Shown: positions 41,691 to 53,029 of the stretch, one piece after another
Position numbering within the stretch: the stretch's first letter is position 1
Layout of the letters: every line of letters starts with the position of its first letter
Assembly (NCBI RefSeq): GCF_902459505.1
Contig: NC_047095.1
Location: 120,105,880-120,169,879 of the forward strand
DNA: 64,000 nt
Reading direction: 5' to 3'
DNA from: Geotrypetes seraphini
Taxonomy: Eukaryota > Chordata > Amphibia > Gymnophiona > Dermophiidae
The notes under the pieces: model-generated
The model's database searches: none
What the model saw: the letters and a program-made list of their open reading frames with translations, nothing else
What the model was told of the DNA's origin: nothing
Program-made: the position numbers and the translations under genes

Positions 41691-43221
41691 TTTTAGAGGC
41701 TAAGGGGCCAATTCTCAAAACCTACTGCTGGCATTAAGGCCAGTTAGTGCTGGAATAGCGTGCATATTAACCTGTACAGAATGCTTAGCTCTAGCGCAGG
41801 AAACAGCATGTGTGCCAAAGATGTGTGTATGTAAATGTAGTCAAAAGGATTTTAATGAGGTAATTTGCTATTCTCTCCCAGTGCTCGGAGAACAGCGCAC
41901 AAACAAATCCTGCTCTTAACGCTGGAAATCTACTGCCAGCTCGGAAGTGGAGCTGGGGAGTTTGAAGAGAAGATTTCTTTTGATTTTCTGTTGAAAATCT
42001 GTCGGTTTTGATTTGTCTTGGAAGGAGAAAGAAGCCCGAGCCAGCTTCTAAGTGCCGGTGCTAGAGAATCAAACGTGCATGAGTCCGAGCAAATCCAAAA
42101 GTGCAAAACGCCCGTTGTGTCTATTTTCTGTGCGAGACATAAACCTGGAAAAGGTTATATTTACAGGTGCAGAAGAGCAGTGCCAGTGTGTACATTCGGG
42201 TTTGTCAGGCAAATGATTCCAAAGGTGGAACCCACTGTTGACCAGTAATAGGTGGAATTAGCATGATTACGTTTGGAATATGTGTGTGTGTGTGCACGCA
42301 TAGGGGCTTTTCTTACCAAGCAGGACCACTTTGCTAGGTCAGCCTAATGGTTCATTGAGCTCAGCATTGTGTTTCGGAGAGCAACTAATCTGAGGTGGCA
42401 ACTCCCTAGCTAATAATTATTAGTGAGTCTGTCTTCACAGAGGTTTACTCGAACCTTCTTAAAGTTGGCTTGTACATATGTGCCAGGGTTGAACGGTAGA
42501 GGTGCGTGGACTCATGGAGTCCAGCTAATAATAATTAGTGAGTCTATCTTCACAGAGGTTTACTCGAACCTTCTTAAAGTTGGCTTGTACATATGTGCCA
42601 GGGTTGAACGGTAGAGGTGCATGGACTCATGGAGTCCAGCTAATAATAATTAGTGAGTCTGTCTTCACAGAGGTTTACTCGAACCTTCTTAAAGTTGGCT
42701 TGTACATATGTGCCAGGGTTGAACGGTAGAGGTGCATGGACTCATGGAGTCCAGCTAATAATAATTAGTGAGTCTGTCTTCACAGAGGTTTACTCGAACC
42801 TTCTTAAAGTTGGCTTGTACATATGTGCCAGGGTTGAACGGTAGAGGTGCATGGACTCATGGAGTCCAGCTAATAATTATTAGTGAGTCTGTCTTCACAG
42901 AGGTTTACTCGAACCTTCTTAAAGTTGGCTTGAACATATGTGCCAGGGTTGAACGGTAGAGGTGCATGGACTCATGGAGTCCAGCTAATAATTATTAGTG
43001 AGTCTGTCTTCACAGAGGTTTACTCGAACCTTCTTAAAGTTGGCTTGTACATATGTGCCAGGGTTGAATGGTAGAGGTGCATGGACTCATGGAGTCCAGC
43101 TAATAATTATTAGTGAGTCTGTCTTCACAGAGGTTTACTCGAACCTTCTTAAAGTTGGCTTGAACATATGTGCCAGGGTTGAACGGTAGAGGTGCATGGA
43201 CTCATGGAGTCCAGCTAATAA

Positions 43222-45565
43222 CACTGCACAACAATTTTTTGGTTAAGTCTTGATTCCTGAAAAGTTTTTGGTGATTATGACAGGTACCAACTTGGTATGC
43301 TCAAATATGGTTTTGGTTTTACTGCATCACGTAAGAACTATGAGAAATAGACATTTTTATGTTTACTGACAATAAAATATATAGTCAAGTTTACGTTTCG
43401 CACAAGCGACTAAATGAAACAGAATTAAAAGTGTTTTGCTCCCGAGTTTCTTTTATATTCAGTGTCTGGTGCATCACGTTGTAGCATCCAACAATAGTCG
43501 GCAAGCATTGACGGATTCCAATTGCCCTGGTATCGTTTCTCCATCGTAGCTATGTCTTGATGAAACCTTTCACCGTGCTCGTCACTCACAGCACCAAGAT
43601 TTGCGGGGAAGAAGTCCAAGTGTGAATGGAGGAAATGAATCTTGAGTGACATATTGCACTTCATTCTCTTGTATGCTTTGAGAAGTTTGTCTACCAGCTG
43701 AATGTAGTTTGGGGCTCTGTAATTGCCCAGAAAATTGTCAACAACGTCTTTCAAGGCTTTCCAGCCAATTTTTTCCGGCCCAACTAACAGATCTTCAAAT
43801 CGCTTGTCACTCATAACATGTCTGATCTGGGGGCCAACAAAAATACCCTCTTTGATCTTGGCATCAGTTATTCTTGGGAACATCTGTCTTAAATAACGAA
43901 AACCTTCCCCTTCCTTGTTCATTGCTTTCACAAAATTCTTCATGAGTCCCAGTTTAATGTGAAGAGGAGGCAAAAATATCTTTGTCGGGTCAACAAGCGA
44001 TTCATGTGCTACATTTTTCTGTCCTGGAACTAACTTTTTACGGAGTGGCCAGTTCTTTCTAGAATAGTGCGACTCTCTGTCTCGGCTGTCCCATTCGCAG
44101 ATGAAACAGCAGTACTTTGTATAGCCAAGCTGCAGTCCTAGTAACAGAGCAACGACTTTGAGGTCTCCACAGATATTCCAGTTATACCTGGTATACTGGA
44201 CATACTTTAGTAACATTTCCATATTCTCATATGTTTCTTTCATATGTGCTGCATAGCCAACAGGTACTGAAGGATAAACGTTGCCATTGTGCAACAGAAC
44301 AGCTTTCAGGCTTAACATTGACGAATCAATGAAAAGACGCCACTCTTCCGGGTTGTGATCACAACCAAAGACCGAGAACAATCCTTCAATGTCACAACAG
44401 AAACAGAGACTGTCGACTTGTGCAAAAAATTTGGTTATATCATGATGCCGGTCTCGAAACACAGAAATTTTCGTACCTGGTGATAGCAAACACCATTCCT
44501 GCAGTCTCGAACCTAGCAGCTCAGCTTTTGCTTTTGACAGACCCAAATCTCTGACCAAATCGTTCAATTCGGACTGTGTTATCAGATGTGGATCGCCTGA
44601 TGAGGATGGTTCAAAATCCGGGTCAATGTCACTGTTAGAACCCTGCACTGCAGTTTCTTCATCTGGTTCGTCTAAGGTCCAATCCTCTGGTGGTTTCGGA
44701 ACTGGAAGACTGTCATCATGTGGCATGGGTCTCATTGCTGAAGGCAGATTAGGATATTCAATTGACTTCTTGTTTTTGGCAGAGAAACCAGACACATTAG
44801 TCAAACAGAAATAACAGTCCGTCACATGGTCTTTCTGTTCTCGCCATATCATCGGAACAGCAAATGGCATCGTCTTTCGAGTACCTCTGAGCCAGGCTCT
44901 CAGACTAACAGCACATGTCGCACAGCAAATGTGAGGCGCCCATTGCTTGTCTTGATCACCTATTTTGCAGCCAAAATACAGATGATAGGCTTTCTTTACA
45001 AGGGCAGTCATCGAACGTCTCTGAGGCGTAAGTGTATATTCCCCACAGATATAGCAGAATGTGTCGCGGCTGTTACGACACCGACGAGACATATTGCCCG
45101 ACACCAAAACGTCTATAGCATCAAGCTTACTTACTGTTATATTGCTACAGCTACTATACTACTATACTTTACTATACTGATACTATATACACACACGGAC
45201 TATCTATATTAACCAAATGAGCAGGATCGGTGTATGGAAGCCACCATTATAGCATGGTGAGACAGCGCAAGCTCGTTCAGACCTGCCCAGACATGCCCAG
45301 GATGTCATCTTCCATAAAACAGCTTCCAACCTGGCTAGATTTTATGCATGGACATACCCAGGCGGCACAAACCGTTGTTGATAAGACACTTATGGGAGAA
45401 AAAATTGTTTGCATCCAAATATAAGAAAAAATCACGACAAAATTGAAGATTTCTCTGAAATGGTACGTGATGGGTAATTTTTGATGTAATATTCATGATC
45501 AGCACCCAAAATTCTATAAGAAACACCCAGCAGTGTTCAGGAAGCAAAAACTTTGTTGTGCAGTG
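43222..45565 (-). mobile_element. Complete CMC-like DNA transposon, 2344 bp
   Basis: The termini CACTGCACAACAA and TTGTTGTGCAGTG are perfect 13-bp inverted repeats with looser similarity inward. The target is a minisatellite unit whose intact sequence is known from neighbours, so the duplication can be read as TAA (43219-43221 and 45566-45568). CACT-type ends with a 3-bp duplication fit the CACTA/Mirage/Chapaev (CMC) group. The element carries one open transposase frame on the minus strand. Confidence 0.8.
43425..45107 (-). CDS. Transposase of the CMC-like element, intact 560 codons
   Basis: The N-terminus has a CYIC...HICCATC zinc-binding pattern (residues about 18-65) and a second pair DCYFC near 97. 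The central part has NWNICGDLKVVALLLGLQLG and YCCFICEWDSR, an Asp followed by a C-x2-C knuckle. A later SDEHGERFHQDIATMEKRYQ supplies acidic and His residues. D...C-x2-C...H/E spacing is characteristic of CMC transposases. I recall close relatives as abundant unnamed proteins in Hydra and arthropods, though I cannot search. There are no stops or frame changes. The start is the ATG at 45107; an internal MSRRC start (45092) is equally plausible. Confidence 0.75.
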   Translation of the reverse strand: MVSGNMSRRCRNSRDTFCYICGEYTLTPQRRSMTALVKKAYHLYFGCKIGDQDKQWAPHICCATCAVSLRAWLRGTRKTMPFAVPMIWREQKDHVTDCYFCLTNVSGFSAKNKKSIEYPNLPSAMRPMPHDDSLPVPKPPEDWTLDEPDEETAVQGSNSDIDPDFEPSSSGDPHLITQSELNDLVRDLGLSKAKAELLGSRLQEWCLLSPGTKISVFRDRHHDITKFFAQVDSLCFCCDIEGLFSVFGCDHNPEEWRLFIDSSMLSLKAVLLHNGNVYPSVPVGYAAHMKETYENMEMLLKYVQYTRYNWNICGDLKVVALLLGLQLGYTKYCCFICEWDSRDRESHYSRKNWPLRKKLVPGQKNVAHESLVDPTKIFLPPLHIKLGLMKNFVKAMNKEGEGFRYLRQMFPRITDAKIKEGIFVGPQIRHVMSDKRFEDLLVGPEKIGWKALKDVVDNFLGNYRAPNYIQLVDKLLKAYKRMKCNMSLKIHFLHSHLDFFPANLGAVSDEHGERFHQDIATMEKRYQGNWNPSMLADYCWMLQRDAPDTEYKRNSGAKHF

Positions 45566-46269
45566 TAATTATTAGTGAGTCTGTCTTCACAGAGGTTTAC
45601 TCGAACCTTCTTAAAGTTGGCTTGTACATATGTGCCAGGGTTGAACGGTAGAGGTGCAAGGACTCATGGAGTCCAGCCTCAGCACTATTTCCCATGGGAT
45701 GTATATATGTGTGTGTGTGTATAAATATAAGCATGGTTCTGTAAACAGCTTGGTAACAAAACACACTTTCAGAAAAGAACCCTATCCTGTTCCAGAACCT
45801 GCCCATCTGTACACTTCCCTGCGTTTTAATTACCACAAATCGCTCTCCAACCCCTTTTCTTTGAAATATTGCCAAGAACTTCTTTGATGTACTTCCAAAT
45901 TACAGAAAATGTTCCTCCATGTGTCTGGCTGCCTTTTTCTCTGCTGCTAGAAGGGCTTTAATTTCTTGAGGAACCAGTTTGAGCTCTGCAAGCCCACGCT
46001 GGGCAGATGAGTTAACCATGCTTGTAGACAGTTTCCTAGGGAACTTCCTGTTCTTGTGACACGCTGAGCTTTTGCATCATGTGCCCGTAAGCTTTCTTTA
46101 ATACCCCACCAGAGATCACCCATTGAGCCCTGCCCCGATTTCCTCCACACTTCTTAAGGCTTAAGCTGGACTGATGCAGTGGCTGGCAATGCACTGGCGT
46201 GGCACAAATCTTTTTTTAACTGGGGGTTGACATTGGGGAATCTGTTGCACTCATGTTCGTGGATTTTGA

Positions 46270-46620
46270 TGCAAGGTTCGCTACAGGCCAGATTCTATTA
46301 GCCTTCAAAATCGGCACCGGCCTCGTGTCAATCACGCTTAGGTGCTTTGCTGTTAACAGAAGCGCGGCTAACGGCGCCCAAGTAAAAACTTAGATGGCGG
46401 TAATGTAGGCCAGGGTTTTTAAAGGCCTACATTACCGCCTAAGTTTTTTTGAGAATCGGGCCTAGCAGCGCCTAAAGTTATTTCTGGCTCTAACCACGCC
46501 CACTTTGACCTTAGGCGCTTGCTAGCCGCCATGCTGTAGGTGTGATTCGGGCGCCTACTAAATGACATGGTCAATTACCTCTCCAATTAAAGACAAGTTA
46601 AGCGCCGGTAGGCTGCATGA
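46270..46620. repeat. Foldback MITE with central hairpin
   Basis: The centre GGCGGTAATGTAGGCC / GGCCTACATTACCGCC is a perfect hairpin arm pair. Outer GCGCC-rich parts (GGCGCCCAAG, GGGCGCCTAC) are worn inverted sequences. Same layout as 8525-8790. Confidence 0.5.
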
Positions 46621-46669
46621 TTATTTATCAGATGACAACTTTCGGACAGTTGTTGGTAACATCATTGTT

Positions 46670-47366
46670 GGATAACATCGTTATTGATAACATCATTGTT
46701 GGATTACTGCAACTATTTAGGGTTGCCTAAATGTGTTTTGCGTGCCTTGCAGATGGCACAGAATGCCGCTGCTTGCCTTATTGCGCACGCGTCCAAATTT
46801 GATCATATCACCCCGATATTACGCGCGCTTCATTGGCTGCTTTTTGAAATGCGGGTAGAATTTAAGACCTTGCGTTTGATGTCGAGGTGCTTCAAAGCAA
46901 TTGTCCTATAGCTGTTCGCTCACTTTTTCGATGGTACTCCCCTACCCTTGAGTTGCGGTCTGCTGACAATTTAAGGTTGGACGTTCCATCCTTAGTAACC
47001 GTGAAACTTGCTGGCAATAGGAATTCCATGTTGTCGGTTCGGGGCCCAGTTCTGTGGAATGCCTTGTCAGTTTCTATGCGTCAATTGACCATGCTTTGTC
47101 AATTTAGAAAAGAGGTAAAAACTGTATTATTTGTATGTGCTTTTGGCACAAGCAGTGGAGGCGTATAAGATTCTGTCTTTTAGTGTTAGGCTGTGGTTGG
47201 CACCGTCTTTGAACCGTCTTTTTGAAGATGTAATTTTAAGATTATGTAAAGATGTTCAGATGTTTTATGATTTTTATGTGTATTGCCATCGTATTTTGTT
47301 GTTTGCTGTTTGTGTATGTTTACATTGCTCCCCGCCTAGACTTGTAGATAGGCAGGCTATAAATTA
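46670..47366 (+). mobile_element. L2-like LINE 3' part, target of the Helitron
   Basis: Peptide pieces ALQMAQNAAACLIAHASKFD, ILRALHWLLFEMRVEFKTL and RGPVLWNALSVSMRQLT are in order with one frame change. The tail GATAGGCAGGCTATAAATTA continues after the Helitron as TTTTAAATAAATAAG. Confidence 0.7.
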
Positions 47367-48528
47367 TCCTATATAATAAAATGTTAGCGGCGCATGCGCT
47401 TTTAAAAAAGCGTGATCCCTGCCGCTGTGGTGTGTGATCCGTGGCCGTGTTCCATTTTAGAACCCGGCCAGGGATCACTCTGGCCACTCCCCTCCTCCCA
47501 CCCTCACTCACCAACCCGAAGCAAGCTCGAACACACCTCCCGCCCCCACCTCACCAACCCGAAGCAAGCTCGAAAACACCTCCAACCCTCGCTCACCGCT
47601 GCTGCCGCTGCCCCTCCTCTTTGGGGCAGCCTGCGATCATGGCCGGCTTTGGCGGGCCTCACGGGCTGCTTTCCGGCCTCGGTGGCACATTCCCTCTGAC
47701 GCACGGGATCGCGTCGGGGGGGGAGCGTGCTTCCGGGTTGGGGAGTGGCCTGCAATGTTCGCTGGGGCCGGCCACCACGATCGCGGCCTGCTTTGAAGAG
47801 GAGCAGGCCAGAAGATGCCGGGATGGAGAGAGGGTAAGCAGGGGGATCAATACAGGGGGCCAGAAGGAGAGGGAAAGGGGGCGGCTTTGGGGGGAGGGGT
47901 GTGCTGAGGGGAGACAGAAGGGGCCATGGAGAGATAGGGAGAGGGAAAGGGGCTGCTTTGGGAGGGAGGTGTGCTGGGGACAGACAGTTTTGCTCTGGGG
48001 GGAAGACAGAAGGGGCCATGGAGAAACAGGGAGTGGAAAAGGGGGCTGCTTTGAGGGAGGGGTGTGCTGGGGGGAGACAGAAGGGGCCATGGAGAGATAG
48101 GGAAAGGGGGCTGCTTTGGGGGGGTAGGTGTGCTGGGGACAGACAGTTTTGCTCTGGGGGAAGACAGAAGGGGCCATGGAGAGACAGGGAGAGGGAAAGG
48201 GGGCTGCTTTTAGGGAGGGGTGTGCTGAGGGGAGACAGAAGGGGCCATGGAGAGATAAGGAGAGGGAAAGGGGGCTGCTTTGGGTAGGAGGTGTGTTGGG
48301 AACAGACAGCTTTGCTCTGGGGGGAGGACAGAAGGGGCTATGGAGAGACAGGGAGAGGGAAAGGGGGATGATTTGGGGAGAGGTGTGTGCTGGGGGCAGA
48401 CAGCTTTGCTCGGGGGGGGGGGGGGGGAGACAGAAGGACACAGACAACGGCCAAGGAGAGAGAGATAAAGAAACACAGACAGACACATCTATTCTAGCAC
48501 CCGTTAATGTAACGGGCTTAAAGACTAG
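47367..48528 (+). mobile_element. Non-autonomous Helitron with intact ends
   Basis: The 5' end TCCTATATAATAAAATG and the 3' end with a 7-bp hairpin CCCGTTA-ATG-TAACGGG, then 8 bases and CTAG, are textbook Helitron termini. Insertion is between A (47366) and T (48529) inside an L2 tail, with no duplication. The interior is GC-rich at first, then about 650 bp of GA-rich tandem blocks (GGGGCTGCTTTGGG, GACAGAAGGGGCCATGGAG). There is no Rep/helicase. Long Gly/Arg- or Pro/Ser-rich open frames inside are artefacts. Confidence 0.87.
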
Positions 48529-48539
48529 TTTTAAATAAA

Positions 48540-49440
48540 TAAGTAAATAATCAAGGTGCCTAACTTACAGCATTGTTTGCAAATTATGACCCTGTGTGCC
48601 TTGTGGTTTCAATGCTTTGTGTGCGCTGCAATGTAGGGAGAGATTTACTGTATTATCCATCCTGTGTTCTTTGCTGCAGGGCTTAATCTGTTTGCCTGTA
48701 TGCGGTTATGGCTACCATTGCATTACTCCTGGCCACATGCCTCTGTTTACAATGCACTTGACGCAGCCTAAGCTCTGGCTTCTATCATTGCTACCTCCTT
48801 GGCTGTGAATATGGGACTGAAAACTGCCTGGGCATAGCGCAGGCTACCGTCCTTCTTGGCGGGTAACAGCCCCTCTGGGAAGGTGTTCTGCCACTTATTT
48901 CTGTCAGATGGGATGATCAGTGACACTCAGAAAAGCACACAGACAATATAAAAGCATAGACAATAACCCTTTATTATACTTATATATATAGATGAATATA
49001 AAAATAGAATAACTTCACCGTGATCCCAGGCATCACCATCCTTCACAATCGGGAATCCCTGGGTAGGGCACGGGACTGCCCCATGGTTGCAACGAGATGG
49101 ATTCTAATTTTGGGGGAAAAGTCCCGGTTCTTATATAGGGTGAAAACTGCTGAGTTCATAGTTATACAAGCCGATCATGCAATAACCAGCTTCCTTCACT
49201 ACGACTCAGGCACACCAGGTCCTGTTCTTTTGTTCTTTGTTTTGGCAACACCCAGGTCATTGTGGTCAAGAAGTCAGGATAGCAGATAAGCAGGCTTGAG
49301 GAGACATGTCACGTAGTATGCTGAGTTTCAGAACTGAAACTGCCATAGGCCATAGGCCCACAGAAGGGGTTTGGCAGAAGGAGGGAGTGGCTGCTGCCAG
49401 GACCATTAGCATGCGGATATCCATATCTAATTTTGTACTT
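48540..49440. other. ATF6B intron 1, no recognised feature
   Basis: I see no gene, RNA or well-bounded repeat in this stretch. A TATATATA microsatellite lies near 48985. Confidence 0.35.
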
Positions 49441-49446
49441 GAGTGC

Positions 49447-49724
49447 AGGGCTATGGAGTTGGTACACCAAACCTTCGATTCGATAGAAAATCTCAGAGGA
49501 ATCGGATTAATTACAGAAACATAGGATATTGCTTTATGCATAAAATAAGACTAATAGACCACAGCATATATTTATTTGAAGTTTGAACAAAGACCCCAAA
49601 ATAAGTATAAGATGATACATTTACTATACAATATATTATGATGTTGTAAGTTTTTATTTTGAAGCTGGAGTCGGTACATTTTTACTAACTCCCAACTCCA
49701 CCCCCAAATTTTCTCAACCCTGGT
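49447..49724. mobile_element. Worn hAT-like element of the GTGGAGTCGG family
   Basis: CAGGGCTATGGAGTTGGTAC at the left and CCCAACTCCACCCCCAAAT with TCTCAACCCTG at the right are worn inverted ends related to 40497-40935. Confidence 0.5.
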
Positions 49725-49832
49725 TTAAGTGACTTGCCCAACCTCACAAGCAACAGCAGTAGGATTTGAACTGGGACCTCTGGGTATCAATCCTAGTGTT
49801 CTAACCACTAGACTAGACCTCCTAGGTTCATG
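49725..49832 (-). mobile_element. tRNA-derived SINE
   Basis: On the minus strand: an A-box-like TAGTCTAGTGGTTAGAACAC, then a B-box-like CAGTTCAAATCCT, then TGGGCAAGTCACTT. This is the order of a tRNA-headed SINE and resembles MIR-type cores. Confidence 0.65.
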
Positions 49833-49839
49833 CCTCTGC

Positions 49840-51950
49840 TCCCTAGGTCATTGGTTCAAGCCCTGTTAACCCTGGCATTATACCCTCCCCCTATCCTATT
49901 GGCCCCTCTTGGGGCTTTGGAGCCTGATATACACAGATGCTTCTGGTGGAAGAATCCCAATAGGGTCTTTGCATGGATATTCGGAACTGGTTCCCAGTTG
50001 CAGGTTTCTGAATCATGCCTTTTCAGGTTCACTAGCAAATGTACTAGTCTCTGGATGTATCTTGGCTTGAGAATCATTTTGACAGTAAACTGCTGTTGCC
50101 CCTTCAACCACACTGGCTATAAAGCAACGATTTCCAGTTTTTTCATGCAAGGGGCCACAACATGAATATGAGAAAGCTCTGGGGGCCACCAAAAGATTTC
50201 AAGCTTGCACATACTACTAATTTTGTAAACCACCTTAACCTGCTTGTTCAGATCGGGAATTAAACATTACCGTAATACTAATATTGATTTTACAACAGTT
50301 TAAGGATATATTTTTAAAAACTCGCTTTATTTTGACTTGTCAACAGTGGCAAATTCCATGCCCTTTGCCAACACCCGGCCTACAGCATCATTTTTAAAAG
50401 ACATATAATGCTCTGTGTGGGCAAGATTGAAATTAATTAATTTGCTGGACTTGAAGAGCATTTCCACCATCTGTTTGAGGGACACAACGGAGGACTTCGG
50501 GGGCCGCATGAGGCCCTGGGACCACCCACTGCTATAAGGGGCGTCCGCTGACCAGGGAATGGGTTTTCTTTATAAAACGGTAGCAGTGGCAAGTGGATAA
50601 GGATGTTTGCTGGCAGTTGTACCCGGTACCCTTTAAAATGGAAGACCAATTTAGGAAATACAACTTTTCATTGACTTGAATAAAAATTCCTGAACCTTGT
50701 ACATTTTCTGCAGTTCTTTTTTGGTTAAGTTGTACCCTAAAGATCACCAATTTATCTGCTTTTGGAAGTTTAAGGTTCGCTTGAATCTCTGGTCTTCTCG
50801 TCCAAATATATCATGTCAGGAACCTTCCTTTATTTCTCACTGCAAATTGAAGGGGGGGAGGGGCAGGTTTCTGTCACCATCTGTCTGCATACCTCTTCTG
50901 ACCCACTTTGGTGTTTTCCAGGGTTGTTGCACTTAGGCAGGCACCTGACTCAGATTCCTGATTCACTCTGCCGCAGCTGAAACCGTCAAGTATTTTAGTT
51001 TTCCAGAGTGGAATTATGCATGAAATTCACCGTTGGCCCTGCAGGGTCAGTTTGTTCATTGGACTGCAGACAGTATGTCCATAATAGGTAGACACAGATG
51101 CCCAGCAGACGGATTTGGATCTTCTCCGTCATCAATAACTCTGTGGCTTTTCATGCTGAGGAGCGACCCATTGCTTGCTTCCACCAAGACTGTGGATTTC
51201 CTTTGAGATAGGGGTAGATTCAAAGATATCTATTTCCAGTGCCTGGAAGGTACTCGTGATCGTATCATGGGTTCTTGTACATACGTCATATGATTTTTAT
51301 GTATTTCTTTATATGTTTATGTTCCAGTGCTTATTGTTCCATTTAATGAGGCAGTTTGCAGGCTAAATCGGAGAGAAAAGAACTCCACACCACAGACGGG
51401 GAATGGACTCAGGTTCTACTAAGGAGTGGTTGACCCTGTGATGGCCCCATCAAACACCTTTTGGAAGATGTGTGTTTTAACCAGACCTAGATTTCGGATA
51501 GGAGGATTCTGAGTGAAGAGTCACAGATACAACATTCCACAAAGTAGGAGAGGTGCAAAAGGAGGTGAACTGCCAGTTCAAACCTAAACATATTTTAATT
51601 CCATTTAACTTATGGATTGTCGAGTAGAGTTCATACAGTCTAGATTATGAATAGAGTCTAGAACTCGAGTAGAATTCATACTGAGACCATGCTTTTCCAG
51701 TATGTGCAGCAATTTTTGGACCTGGGTTTCTACTTTTGCAGCGAGGGAACCATTTTTTCCATGCATTTTTTTAAGGAGTTGCCATTATTTCCTGTATTAT
51801 CTGACAGCGAGACGGTCCCATTCATGTTGGATAATCGAGATTCATTCCAGACGTGGGATTGCCTAAGTTAGGGTCTCCTTTGATAGTGGATTGATAATAA
51901 TGGTCACTTTGAGTTTGTATTGTAATCTAGTCTAGTTTCTGGTCTTATAT
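49840..51950. other. ATF6B intron 1, largely unrecognised
   Basis: A worn hAT-like piece (GGGGCCACAACATGAATATG to GGGGGCCGCATGAGGCCC) lies at about 50125-50535. The rest shows no gene or clear repeat. Confidence 0.35.
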
Positions 51951-52004
51951 ACTGCACCTTCCCTAAAAAAAATGGGGCTCGATGCGGTTCACAGAAACTA
52001 ATAT

Positions 52005-53028
52005 CACATAGTCACCAGTGGAGTGCCACAGGGCTCGGTGCTTGGACCCATGCTTTTCAATATCTTTATAAATGATCTAGACATTAGTACGACGAGTGAG
52101 GTGATTAAATTTGTGGATGATATGAAGTTATTCAGAGTAGTGAAGACACAGGGGGATTGCGAAGATCTGCAACGTGACATAACAAAGCTTGAGAAATGGG
52201 CATCGACATGGCAAATGAGGTTCAACGTGGATAAGTGTAAAGTGATGCATGTCAGGAACAAAAATCTCATGCACGAATACAGGATGTCCGGGGTGGTACT
52301 TGGGAGTTCTGATCGACATGGTTCTGATCGATGAAGCCGTCCATGCAATGTGCGGCGGTGGTGGCGAAAAGGGCGAACAGAATACTAGGAATGATAAAGA
52401 AGGGGATCACGAACTGATCAGCGAAGGTAATCATGCCGCTGTACTGGGCCATGGTGCGCCCTCACCTGGAGTACTGCGTTCAGCACTGGTCGCCATACAT
52501 GAAGAAGGTCACGGTACTACTTGAAAGGGTCCAGAGAAGAGCAACTAAGATGGTTAAGAGGCTGGAGGAGTTGCTGTACAGTGAAAGATTAGAGAAACTG
52601 GGCCTCTTCTCCCTTGAAAAAAGGAGACAGAGAGGACATGATCGAAACATTCAAAATACTGAAGGGAATAGACTTAGCAGATAAAGACAGATTGTTCACC
52701 CTCTCCAAGATAGGGAGAACGAGAGGGCACTCTCTAAAATTAAAAGGGGATAGATTCCATACGAAAGTAAGGAAGTTCTTCTTCACCCAGAGAGTGGTAG
52801 AAAACTGGAATGCTCTTCCGGAGTCTTTTATAGGGGAAAACACCCTCCAGGGATTCAAGACAAAGTTGGACAAGTTCCTGCTAAACTGGAACGTACGCAT
52901 GTGAGGCTGGACTCATTTAGAGCACTGGTCTTTGACCTGGGGGCCGCTATGTGAGCAGACTGCTGGGCACGATGGACCACTGGTCTGACCCAGCTGCAGC
53001 AATTTTTATGTTCTCATAGCTGAAAACA
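52005..53028 (+). mobile_element. CR1 LINE, 5'-truncated
   Basis: The frame starts at VPQGSVLGPMLFNIFINDLD, then VIKFVDDMKLFRVVKTQGDC, and later, in another frame, [20 protein letters not shown] and FFTQRVVENWNALPESFIGE. The 3' end reads GGGCACGATGGACCACTGG. In this subfamily the catalytic triplet is VDD rather than ADD. Confidence 0.8.
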
Positions 53029-53029
53029 T

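Larger units (their letters stand above)
42411..45680. repeat. 115-bp minisatellite, eight units, split by a transposon
   Basis: Seven units start at 42423, 42538, 42653, 42768, 42883, 42998 and 43113. The eighth follows the transposon (45566-45680). The unit contains CTGTCTTCACAGAGGTTTAC, TTAAAGTTGGCTTGTACATA and GACTCATGGAGTCCAGCTAA. Units are about 98-99% identical. The GGACTCATGGAGTCC palindrome marks each unit end. The repeated 63-codon frames are artefacts. Confidence 0.93.

Noticed and set aside
42423-43189. Series of identical 63-codon frames
   Set aside because: They are one repeat unit read five times; no start context, conservation or splicing supports translation.
42411-43221. 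CRISPR-like array of direct repeats
   Set aside because: Units are contiguous with no unique spacers, and the context is a vertebrate intron.
47441-48538. Gly/Arg-rich and Pro/Ser-rich open frames up to 275 codons on both strands
   Set aside because: They are translation of the GA-rich interior of the Helitron, with no domain and strong composition bias.
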